DNA of 64,000 nucleotides from UMGS1498 sp900552335 (GTDB taxonomy: Bacteria > Bacillota_I > Bacilli_A > RF39 > UBA660): the NCBI GenBank assembly GCA_902477075.1, contig CABSFU010000001.1:113036-177035 (forward strand), given 5' to 3'. Shown here piece after piece: positions 52,271 through 59,872 of this stretch. Position numbers and translations under genes: made by a program. The notes beneath the pieces were generated by a model. That model was not told the DNA's origin. It saw nothing but the letters and a program-made list of their open reading frames with translations, and made no database searches. Positions within the stretch are counted from its first letter, which is position 1. Each line of letters starts with the position of its first letter.

Positions 52271-54416
52271 TATATTTAGTTTATATGGATCTATTTTTAT
52301 AGATAATGAGAAAGCTAATAAAGCTATAGACGGCACTACCAAAAAAGGAGAAAGCTTCGCCTCTAAATTAGGCGGAGTTTTTTCTAAAGTTGGTAAAGGT
52401 GCTCTTGCTTTAGGTGGTACTTTGACTACCGCTGCTACTGCTATCGGTGGTTTAGCTATAAATACATCAAAAGATGTAGATCAAGCTATGAACTCATTTA
52501 TTGTACAAACTGGTATTGCAAAAAATGAGTCTGGCGAGTGGCAGAAAGCCTTAGAAGATATATACAAAAATAATTATGGAGAGAGCTTCGAAGATATAGC
52601 CAACTCAATGGCTTTAGCTTCTCAAGAATTATACGAGTTTGATCCTTCGCAAATAAAAGCGGTTACAGAAAATGCTCTCGCGTTACGAGACGCTTTCGGT
52701 GTTGAAGTAAATGAGTCTATAAGAGCAACAAAAGCTTTAATGACACAATTTGGAATATCAGCAGACGAAGCGTATAACTTAATGGCCCAGGGTGCACAAG
52801 CTGGTCTTGATTTCTCTGGAGAGTTAGTCGACAATATTAACGAATATTCTGTACAGTTTGGTAAATTAGGTTTATCTGCGGAAGATATGTTTAATATATT
52901 TCAAAGTGGTGCAGACGCTGGAGCTTGGAACTTAGACAAAATCGGCGACGCCGTTAAAGAGTTCTCTATAAGAGCAATAGACGGCTCTAATACAACTGTA
53001 GAAGGTTTTACGAAACTTGGTTTAAATGCTGATACAATGGCTAAAAAGTTTGCTGCTGGTGGAGATACTGCTAAAGAAGCTTTTTATCAAACTATAGACG
53101 CTATTAAAGCAATGGACGATCCAGTACAACAGTCTATCGTTGGTGTTGATTTATTTGGTACAATGTGGGAAGATTTAGGACCAGAAGTTGTAACTCAATT
53201 AGGATCAATTAGAGAAATGTACGACGGTACAGTAGACTCTATGAACCAGATTAAAGAAGTAAAATACGACGATATAGGAAGTATGTTTGAAGGGTTAAAA
53301 CGCAATGTACAAATGCTACTACTTCCTTTAGGTAATGCTTTAATGCCTTTAATTGTATCTATTATGAATTTAATTATGAATAATATGCCTTTAATAGAAG
53401 GTTTGATAAATCAATTAACGCCAGTTATTACTCAACTATTTAATGCAATTATTCCGTCGGTACAGACTATTGTAGAGACTGCTTTACCAATGCTCGCCAC
53501 TCTGATAGAGACAATTTTACCTATATTTATTAGTTTATTAAGTACTTTACTACCTCCTATTATGCAAATAGTGGAGGCTTTACTTCCAGTCTTTGTAGAA
53601 CTTATAAATATGTTATTACCACCTATATTACAAATAGTTCAAATGATCCTACCTTTATTACTTAACTTAATTCAACCACTATTACCTTTACTATCTCCTA
53701 TACTTCAATTATTACAACCTTTCATTGATTTATTGATGTTAATATTACAACCTTTAACAGAATTACTTAACTTAATACTTCCACCTTTAGTAAGTATATT
53801 AAATGTAATTATACAAAGTATTATTCCAATGCTATCAGCACAATTTACTTACGTAGCTAATATTATTGGTAGTGTCTTTGGTACTGCTATTAGTTATATA
53901 ACATCACAAATACAAGTTGCTAAAAATATATTTATGAATATTATAGACTTTATTAAAAATGTATTCACTGGTAATTGGAAAGCTGCTTGGCAAAATGTTA
54001 AAAATATATTTAGTAATATAATTAGTGGTATAGGTAATATCTTTAAGTTACCTATTAACTTCATAATTGACGGTATGAACGCATTTATTAAAGGTCTTAA
54101 TAAATTAAAAATTCCAGACTGGGTGCCTGGTGTTGGTGGTAAAGGTCTTAATATACCTTTAATTAAAAAACTTCGTGTAGGTATGGAATATGTACCTTAC
54201 GACGATATGCCAGCACTACTACATAAAGGAGAACAAGTCTTAACTGCTGACGAAGCTAAAGATTATAGAGAAAATAAGAACTCTATCGTTAATAATAATG
54301 AAACAAATAACTTTAACTTAACTATAAACTCAACAGAGCCACTATCTCCAGCAGAAACTGCTAGACAAACTCGTAAAGCTTTACAAGAATATAATCTAAG
54401 ACATGGAAGGGCGTGA
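52263..54416 (+). CDS. tail tape-measure protein
   Basis: TTG 52263 is 7 bases after GGGAGGTG and gives MANIFSLYGSIFIDN; the GTG at 52254 lies inside that site. The 717 residues have a Gly/Ala-rich helix (GALALGGTLTTAATAIGG), a TP901-like core, and a long hydrophobic region (about 360-520) with repeated LLPPI/ILQLLQP elements, probably membrane- or chaperone-associated. Sets tail length. Confidence 0.92.
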   Translation: MANIFSLYGSIFIDNEKANKAIDGTTKKGESFASKLGGVFSKVGKGALALGGTLTTAATAIGGLAINTSKDVDQAMNSFIVQTGIAKNESGEWQKALEDIYKNNYGESFEDIANSMALASQELYEFDPSQIKAVTENALALRDAFGVEVNESIRATKALMTQFGISADEAYNLMAQGAQAGLDFSGELVDNINEYSVQFGKLGLSAEDMFNIFQSGADAGAWNLDKIGDAVKEFSIRAIDGSNTTVEGFTKLGLNADTMAKKFAAGGDTAKEAFYQTIDAIKAMDDPVQQSIVGVDLFGTMWEDLGPEVVTQLGSIREMYDGTVDSMNQIKEVKYDDIGSMFEGLKRNVQMLLLPLGNALMPLIVSIMNLIMNNMPLIEGLINQLTPVITQLFNAIIPSVQTIVETALPMLATLIETILPIFISLLSTLLPPIMQIVEALLPVFVELINMLLPPILQIVQMILPLLLNLIQPLLPLLSPILQLLQPFIDLLMLILQPLTELLNLILPPLVSILNVIIQSIIPMLSAQFTYVANIIGSVFGTAISYITSQIQVAKNIFMNIIDFIKNVFTGNWKAAWQNVKNIFSNIISGIGNIFKLPINFIIDGMNAFIKGLNKLKIPDWVPGVGGKGLNIPLIKKLRVGMEYVPYDDMPALLHKGEQVLTADEAKDYRENKNSIVNNNETNNFNLTINSTEPLSPAETARQTRKALQEYNLRHGRA

Positions 54417-54420
54417 TTAA

Positions 54421-55284
54421 ATGGAAAGAACTTTAATATATAAAAATCATAAAGGAGATATGATTACTTTTACATATAAACCGCCTTTTCTTCTTAGTAT
54501 CTGCGACGGCTTTCACGAAACAGTTGGTACTGTTAATAGTGTAAGTTCTGCGTATGGTGTTGGTACTACTTGGAACGGTACAAGTATAGGTCAAAGAGAT
54601 TTAACTATCAAAGGTACTATAACAGATAATATACAAGAAAATAGATTATTATTATATGATATGTTCCCTCTTAATAGTGAAGGTACTCTTTACTATTATG
54701 AAGGAGATATTGAAAGAAAAATAACTTGTCTTGTTGAAAAAGTATCTATTCCAGAAAAGAAAGGTTTTACAAGAGACTTTTCTATATCTTTAGTATGTCC
54801 TAACCCTAGATTTTCCGCTTTGGCTGCCACTATCTTATCTATGGCTACCTGGACACCAGCTTTTAAATTTAAACTTGTTATACCCAAAAATAAAGGTATC
54901 AAGTTTGGTACTAAAAATACTACATCTATGGGAACAACAGAAAATACTACCGAAATTGATTACGGTATGACTATCAAATTTAAAGCTAATGATACTGTTA
55001 AAAACCCATATCTATTTAATGTTACTACACGTGATATTATACAGATAGAAAAAACTATGTCTGCTGGCGATCAAATAATAATCACTACTCACATAGATAA
55101 TAAGAACGTTATTTATAAAAACGCCGTTACTGGCGAGGAAGAAAACATAAACTATCTAATAATGTATGGTAGTAAGTATTTACAAGTACCTAGCGGAACT
55201 AATACATTTAGAAGTGGTGCAGACTCTGGAGAGGACAATTTAGAGACTACAATAGAGTTTTTACCAGAATATGAGGCGGTGTAA
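54421..55284 (+). CDS. distal tail protein (Dit-like)
   Basis: 287 residues with KPPFLLSICDGFHETVGTVNS and QRDLTIKGTITDN, a Dit/gp19.1-type N-terminal domain, and a C-terminal galectin-like part. First baseplate component after the tape measure. Confidence 0.82.
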   Translation: MERTLIYKNHKGDMITFTYKPPFLLSICDGFHETVGTVNSVSSAYGVGTTWNGTSIGQRDLTIKGTITDNIQENRLLLYDMFPLNSEGTLYYYEGDIERKITCLVEKVSIPEKKGFTRDFSISLVCPNPRFSALAATILSMATWTPAFKFKLVIPKNKGIKFGTKNTTSMGTTENTTEIDYGMTIKFKANDTVKNPYLFNVTTRDIIQIEKTMSAGDQIIITTHIDNKNVIYKNAVTGEEENINYLIMYGSKYLQVPSGTNTFRSGADSGEDNLETTIEFLPEYEAV

Positions 55285-55286
55285 TT

Positions 55287-56342
55287 ATGGAAGCTATATC
55301 ATTAAATGTATATGATCGTGATTTAAAGCCGCTTGGTGTTATAGACAGTTATAGTTCTCTACGCTGGCGTCGTAAATATTTTGAAGCTGGCGAGTTCGAA
55401 CTTAGTTTAAACCTTACTAAAAACAATTTTAAACTTTTAAATTATGATAATATCATAGTTAGAAGTGATTTAACAGAAAATGACGAGTTCGGAATTATAG
55501 AGTCTTGGAAGTTTAAGGACGACGGAGACAAAGTTACTATAACTGTATATGGTAGTTTTGGTTTATCGTTATTAAAAAGAAGAATAATAAAGACACGTAT
55601 AAATTATAGTGGTAACTATATAGGTGGTTTTAGAAAGCTCTTAACTACAATGAGAGCTTTTTCTTTATTAGAAATTACAGACAGTGATATTACTAGCGAT
55701 AAAGTAGATTTTCAATGTACATATAAAAATGTATATGATTATCACGAAAAACTATCAAGAGCTTCAAATATTGGAGCTAAAATTGTCTTAGATTTAAAAA
55801 ATAGAAAGTATAAATATGTTAATTATGTCGGTAAAGACCGTACAGAAGAACAGAAAGTTAATACTAGATATGAATTTAGCGAAGATAAATCAAACTTAGA
55901 CGCAGCAGAATATACATATAGTCGTAAAAATATGATTACTGATGTTTTAGTTGGTGGAACTGGCGAAGACTCAGCTAGAATATTAAGAACTGTAACGAAG
56001 GTTACAACAGATACACACGACTTTGATATTAGAGAGGCTTTTGTAGACGCAAAAAGTCAAAGTAATAAAGATTTATCTACTACTGAATATAACGCTATAT
56101 TAGATAATTTAGGGCAAGAAAAAATAACAGATCCTACCGAAAACTTCGAGGCTACTGTACACGCTACTCATTATAGAAAATACTGGGACTTAGGAGATAT
56201 TGTTAATATCAAAAAAGAAACTTGGGAAATAGCACAAAAACAAAGAATTACAGAAGTTGAAGAAGTTATCGAAAAAGGAAAACACAACGTAACACCAGTT
56301 TATGGTACACCTATTGCAGAAACGTTCGAAAATGAAGATTAA
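55287..56342 (+). CDS. tail-tip protein (ReqiPepy6 Gp37-like)
   Basis: 351 residues with LRWRRKYFEAGEFELSLNLT and VLVGGTGEDSARILRTV; matches the siphovirus Gp37-like tail proteins that take the Tal position. No endopeptidase motif seen. Confidence 0.8.
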   Translation: MEAISLNVYDRDLKPLGVIDSYSSLRWRRKYFEAGEFELSLNLTKNNFKLLNYDNIIVRSDLTENDEFGIIESWKFKDDGDKVTITVYGSFGLSLLKRRIIKTRINYSGNYIGGFRKLLTTMRAFSLLEITDSDITSDKVDFQCTYKNVYDYHEKLSRASNIGAKIVLDLKNRKYKYVNYVGKDRTEEQKVNTRYEFSEDKSNLDAAEYTYSRKNMITDVLVGGTGEDSARILRTVTKVTTDTHDFDIREAFVDAKSQSNKDLSTTEYNAILDNLGQEKITDPTENFEATVHATHYRKYWDLGDIVNIKKETWEIAQKQRITEVEEVIEKGKHNVTPVYGTPIAETFENED

Positions 56343-56359
56343 AAGAAAGGAAGGACATT

Positions 56360-57280
56360 ATGGAAAAGTTTAGTTTTTTTAACGACATAAACGACGACAG
56401 AGTCTACTACGCAGAAGACTTCGCTCGCCACTTAAAAAAATACTTTACAAATGGTATTTTCAACAATGAGTTAAAAGTCATAGCAAATAATGATATGACT
56501 ATCACAATACAAGAAGGAGACGCCAATATTGAAGGCTACCGTTATACTAATACTGGGGATCTAATTAAAACAATAGAAACGGCCGACGGAACATTAAAAA
56601 GAATTGATAATGTTGTTGTTCGATTAGATTTAACTAATAGGTTAATATCAGCTCAAATAATCAAAGGGGCTTTCTCTGATAACCCTTCGGCTCCAGCTTT
56701 AGTTAGATCCTCAACTATTTATGATATTAAATTAGCTGAGATATATGTAGGTGCTAGTGTAACATCTATAACACAGTCTAATATTACAGACACAAGATTT
56801 GAGGAGTCTGTATGTGGTGTGGTTGCTTCTACTGTGGAAACATTAAACACAGAAGAAATATACGATCAATTATATACTAAATATAATGAGTATATAGCAG
56901 CAACAGAAGCTTCTTTTACAACTTGGTTTAATCAAATAAAAAATCAACTAGACTCTGACGCTGCAGGACATCTAACTAACCAGATAATGGAGATAGTTGA
57001 TAATAGCTTAAAAAGCGAGGTTAAAACACTTACACCAGGTAATTGGTTGTTAAATAGTTCCACAAATAGGTATGAATATGATATAATTAAAGCTGGTATC
57101 ACGACCGATACCTTAGTTACTGGACATTTAGACTTAGATAATCAAATAAAGCTAAATGACGCTTATATTAGTTCATATAATGGTGGTTATAAAATTATAA
57201 CAAGTGTTAAACCTATTGAAGATATTTCTATAACTATAACTTATGAATTATCTAATTATGATTTAGAGGAGGCGTCTTAA
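56360..57280 (+). CDS. baseplate upper/structural protein
   Basis: 306 residues. The N-terminal FNDINDDRVYYAEDFARHLKKYF and IQEGDANIEGYRY pattern is common in siphovirus baseplate proteins that connect to receptor-binding proteins; helical and beta parts follow. It ends 1 base before the DGR target gene. Confidence 0.75.
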   Translation: MEKFSFFNDINDDRVYYAEDFARHLKKYFTNGIFNNELKVIANNDMTITIQEGDANIEGYRYTNTGDLIKTIETADGTLKRIDNVVVRLDLTNRLISAQIIKGAFSDNPSAPALVRSSTIYDIKLAEIYVGASVTSITQSNITDTRFEESVCGVVASTVETLNTEEIYDQLYTKYNEYIAATEASFTTWFNQIKNQLDSDAAGHLTNQIMEIVDNSLKSEVKTLTPGNWLLNSSTNRYEYDIIKAGITTDTLVTGHLDLDNQIKLNDAYISSYNGGYKIITSVKPIEDISITITYELSNYDLEEAS

Positions 57281-57281
57281 T

Positions 57282-58400
57282 ATGATAGGTATGATAAATG
57301 TCGGTAATAAAAAATCAGTAAATATTAGTAAAGTATATGGTGTAAGAAGAAATATAAAATCGTCTTCTTCTGCTTGGGAAAGAATTAAGGACTCTGTAGG
57401 TTTAGTAGCTAATGCTCAAGTGGGAACTACTGCGGTCGTTAATAACTTCGACAGTATTTACCCATGGAGTGATATAATTACTTGTAATTATAATAATACT
57501 TCAAAAAAGATAGTTGCTTACTATGGAGACGCTAATTTCTCCTTTACTGGTAGTAATGGACAAGTATTAACTATTATTCCAGAATTTTATTATAAAAGAT
57601 ATGTCTCTGACGGCTACGAATATGTCTTAATATCAAAGGACAATTTAGACGGCTTTGTTAAGAGTGATAAATTTATGATAGGACGTTATACAATGTCTGG
57701 ATCAAGTTCTGGAGTATTTAGTAGAAGTGGTTACTCTCCACTTGTAAATACTACGATAGCTAATTTTAGGCAATATGCTAAAAACTTAGGCTCTGGTTGG
57801 CAACAATTAGACTGGCACTACTTTATATTACAAATGTTATATTTAGTAGAATATGCAGACTATAACGCACAGTCAAAATTAGGAGCTGGGTTTACTAATG
57901 CTAATAACACAGGAGCTATTAAAAGTGGTGGCTGCGATAAACTAGGTATGAAGTCTGGTAGTGCAGCTGGAAACGATACAAGTTCTGTAATTTATCGTGG
58001 TGTTGAAGATATATTCGGTAACGTATGGCAATTTGTCGACGGTATCAATATAAATAATTATCAAGCTTATATAAATTACAACCCTAATACTTACGCTTCT
58101 GATGTATTTACTGGAGATTATCAAAAACTAGGTTATGTAAATAACTCTACAAGTGGTAGTTATGTTACAGGCTTAGGTTATGATCCAAAACACCCTCTTG
58201 TAGCGTTAGCTACTGATGTTGGAGGAAGTAGTAGCACATACACTACAGATTATTACTGGTGTGCTAATGAGAAACGTATCGCTCTTGTCGGCGGTATGTT
58301 TTGGGACTTTTCGCGTTGTGGTTTGTGGTATTGGTACTGTGGCAGTGACTCAGCCGTTACGAGTACCAGCAGCGGAGCTCGACTTCTTAAAACTAGTTAG
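57282..58400 (+). CDS. receptor-binding protein, target of the DGR
   Basis: 372 residues. The C-terminal half has the formylglycine-generating-enzyme/C-type-lectin pattern (VEDIFGNVWQFVDG; RIALVGGMFWDF; SGARLL). The last about 38 residues are the variable region: LVGG...CGLWYW...GARLL. Framework Cys-Gly-Leu-Trp and GARLL agree in most of the downstream cassettes, while surface positions vary. GAGGAGG precedes the ATG. It presumably forms the tip that binds the host surface; RT-driven mutation changes specificity. Confidence 0.9.
   Translation: MIGMINVGNKKSVNISKVYGVRRNIKSSSSAWERIKDSVGLVANAQVGTTAVVNNFDSIYPWSDIITCNYNNTSKKIVAYYGDANFSFTGSNGQVLTIIPEFYYKRYVSDGYEYVLISKDNLDGFVKSDKFMIGRYTMSGSSSGVFSRSGYSPLVNTTIANFRQYAKNLGSGWQQLDWHYFILQMLYLVEYADYNAQSKLGAGFTNANNTGAIKSGGCDKLGMKSGSAAGNDTSSVIYRGVEDIFGNVWQFVDGININNYQAYINYNPNTYASDVFTGDYQKLGYVNNSTSGSYVTGLGYDPKHPLVALATDVGGSSSTYTTDYYWCANEKRIALVGGMFWDFSRCGLWYWYCGSDSAVTSTSSGARLLKTS
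58287..58389 (+). repeat. DGR variable region (VR)
   Basis: 103 bases at the end of the target gene aligning without gaps to 59624-59726. Six differences, at 58335, 58341, 58345, 58369, 58372 and 58385, all where the template has A (two A-to-T, four A-to-G). The remaining 97 bases are identical. This is the adenine-specific signature of a DGR. Confidence 0.93.
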
Positions 58401-58529
58401 CGGGGGTTTGGGGGCGGCCAGCCTCCCATAAAATAAATTAAATTATATACCGACTTAAAGTCGGCGACGCGCCATTTAAAAAATGGGACTTGATGTGTAA
58501 GCTTCGATTTTCTCTTGTTAGTCGCTCGT
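58401..58529 (+). promoter_or_regulatory. hairpins downstream of the variable region
   Basis: GGGGG...CCTCCC (58410-58427), then CCGACT-TAA-AGTCGG (58450-58464) and CCATTT-AAA-AAATGG (58472-58486), then the first linker of the array (GGGACTTGATGTGTAAGC). Hairpins just after the VR are known to aid target recognition in other DGRs; that role is inferred here. GATGTGTAAG (58492-58501) is repeated inverted at 59738-59747. Confidence 0.55.
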
Positions 58530-58626
58530 GTCGGCGGTCGCTGGTATGAGTCTTCTCAGTGTGGTTGGTTTGACTTTGCTTTTTTGAGTCTATCTTCTGA
58601 CGCTGGGGACCAGATCGGAGCTCGAC
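58530..58626 (+). repeat. cassette 1
   Basis: Codes VGGRWYESSQCGWFDFA...IGARLL; 78-base core, no AAC/AAT codon in the core, so it looks already mutated like the VR. Confidence 0.85.
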
Positions 58627-58688
58627 TACTTAATTTGATAAGGGATCTGGTGTGTAAGCTTCGGCCTTTACTTTTCTCGCTTGCTCTT

Positions 58689-58785
58689 GTCGGCGGTAGT
58701 TGGAGTGATCACTCTTTTTGTGGTATCTCTGACTGGCGTTGTCTTGGAGACTTTGGGTTTTACAGTTCTTCGGTCGGAGCTCGAC
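58689..58785 (+). repeat. cassette 2
   Basis: Codes VGGSWSDHSFCGISDWR...VGARPL; 78-base core, no AAC/AAT codon. The CGLW framework is changed to CGIS. Confidence 0.85.
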
Positions 58786-58845
58786 CACTTGTATTATTGT
58801 GGGACTTGGTGTGTACGTTTCGATGTTTCCCTTTTAGTCGCTCGT

Positions 58846-58942
58846 GTCGGCGGTGGTTACGCCAATGCAGCTAGTGCTGGTTTGTGGTGTTGGCATTGCA
58901 ACGACGACTCTAGTATTGTGTGGGACGACATCGGAGCTCGAC
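58846..58942 (+). repeat. cassette 3
   Basis: Codes VGGGYANAASAGLWCWHC...IGARLL; 78-base core with two AAC/AAT codons. Confidence 0.85.
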
Positions 58943-59003
58943 TACTTAATTTGATAAAGGGATCTGATGTGTAGGCTGCTTCGTCTTTACGCTTTGCGCT
59001 CTT

Positions 59004-59097
59004 GTCGGCGGTGGTTGGAATAATACCACTTATGCTGGTTTGTGGTGTTGGAATTTGAACGAGAACTCTGGTGCGTATGGCGTCGTCGGAGCTCGAC
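59004..59097 (+). repeat. cassette 4
   Basis: Codes VGGGWNNTTYAGLWCWNL...VGARPL; 75-base core (one codon shorter) with five AAC/AAT codons. Confidence 0.85.
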
Positions 59098-59160
59098 CAC
59101 TTGTATTATTGTGGGACTTGATGTGTGTGTTTCGACTATTGTGTTTGTTAGTTCGCTCTT

Positions 59161-59257
59161 GTCGGCGGTAAATGGAACGACTCACTTTATTGTGGTTTGT
59201 GGTATTGGAATTTCAACAATGACTCTAGCCTTACTAACATCACTGTCGGAGCTCGAC
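59161..59257 (+). repeat. cassette 5
   Basis: Codes VGGKWNDSLYCGLWYWNF...VGARLL; 78-base core with five AAC/AAT codons. Confidence 0.85.
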
Positions 59258-59315
59258 TACTTAATTTAATAAAGGGATCTGTTGTGTATGCTCCTTGCCC
59301 TTGACTACTTCTCTT

Positions 59316-59412
59316 GTCGGCGGTCGCTGGCTCAATGGTAGTTATTGTGGTTTGTGGTGTTGGACATTTAATAATGCTTCGGCTGATTATGGCGACACTA
59401 TCGGAGCTCGAC
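59316..59412 (+). repeat. cassette 6
   Basis: Codes VGGRWLNGSYCGLWCWTF...IGARPL; 78-base core with three AAC/AAT codons. Confidence 0.85.
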
Positions 59413-59468
59413 CACTTGTATAATTGGGACTTGGTGTGTGCGTTTCGGTTGTTTACCTTTCGAGTCTT

Positions 59469-59565
59469 GTCGGCGGTGCTTGGCCTGATATTTCTCGTTG
59501 TGGTTTGTGGTGTTGGAATTGTAACAACGACTCAGCTAATTCGAACATCAACAACGGAGCTCGAC
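59469..59565 (+). repeat. cassette 7
   Basis: Codes VGGAWPDISRCGLWCWNC...NGARPL; 78-base core with seven AAC/AAT codons, the most adenine-loaded unit. Closest relative of unit 8 (shared SRCGLW, NDSA). Confidence 0.85.
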
Positions 59566-59623
59566 CACTTATATTATGTGGGACTTGGTGTGTGTAGTTC
59601 TGTTGTTCATACCTTCGGCTCGT

Positions 59624-59726
59624 GTCGGCGGTATGTTTTGGGACTTTTCGCGTTGTGGTTTGTGGTATTGGAACTGTAGCAATGACTCAGCCGTTACGAG
59701 TACCAACAACGGAGCTCGACTACTTA
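59624..59726 (+). repeat. cassette 8 = template repeat (TR) of the current VR
   Basis: Codes VGGMFWDFSRCGLWYWNC...NGARLL. It matches the VR except at six adenines and has four AAC/AAT codons at the positions that changed. Nearest to the RT gene, the usual TR place. Confidence 0.93.
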
Positions 59727-59872
59727 CATTAAAGATCCTTACACATCATTTTCCTTAGCGCTTGCTAAAAATTAGTCGTTCTAGGCTGCTCTAGTAGGTT
59801 TATCTCTTGAAATATAGAATTTCTCGAAAAAGCGGTAGGCAAATATAAGAATTATAAGGACTAGATTTAATT
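59727..59872 (+). other. spacer between TR and reverse transcriptase
   Basis: 146 bases with small stems (TAGC-GCTT-GCTA at about 59755-59766; GAAAT-ATAG-AATTTC at about 59809-59824) and the inverted copy CTTACACATC (59738-59747). In studied DGRs this stretch is part of the template RNA needed for priming; same role inferred. Confidence 0.55.

Larger units (their letters stand above)
58530..59720 (+). repeat. array of eight VR/TR-like cassettes
   Basis: Eight units start with GTCGGCGGT at 58530, 58689, 58846, 59004, 59161, 59316, 59469 and 59624 (spacings 153-159) and close with GGAGCTCGAC. Cores are 78 bases in seven units and 75 in unit 4. Read in the VR frame none has a stop. Between units lie linkers sharing GGGA(T)CT(T)G-TGTGT and CTTGTCGGCGGT, in two types: TACTTAATTT after units 1, 3, 5 and CACTT(G/A)TAT after units 2, 4, 6, 7. 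No unit has a ribosome-binding site and start of its own, so they are not ordinary genes. Confidence 0.95.

Noticed and set aside
58530..59726. CRISPR array
   Set aside because: Regular spacing, but units are about 155 bp, the conserved parts are short flanks of coding cassettes, and no cas genes are near.
58515..59758. Overlapping ORFs of 60-121 codons across the cassette array
   Set aside because: They arise because the repeats share an open frame; none has a convincing ribosome-binding site and start, and frames change between linkers. Treated as non-coding cassettes.
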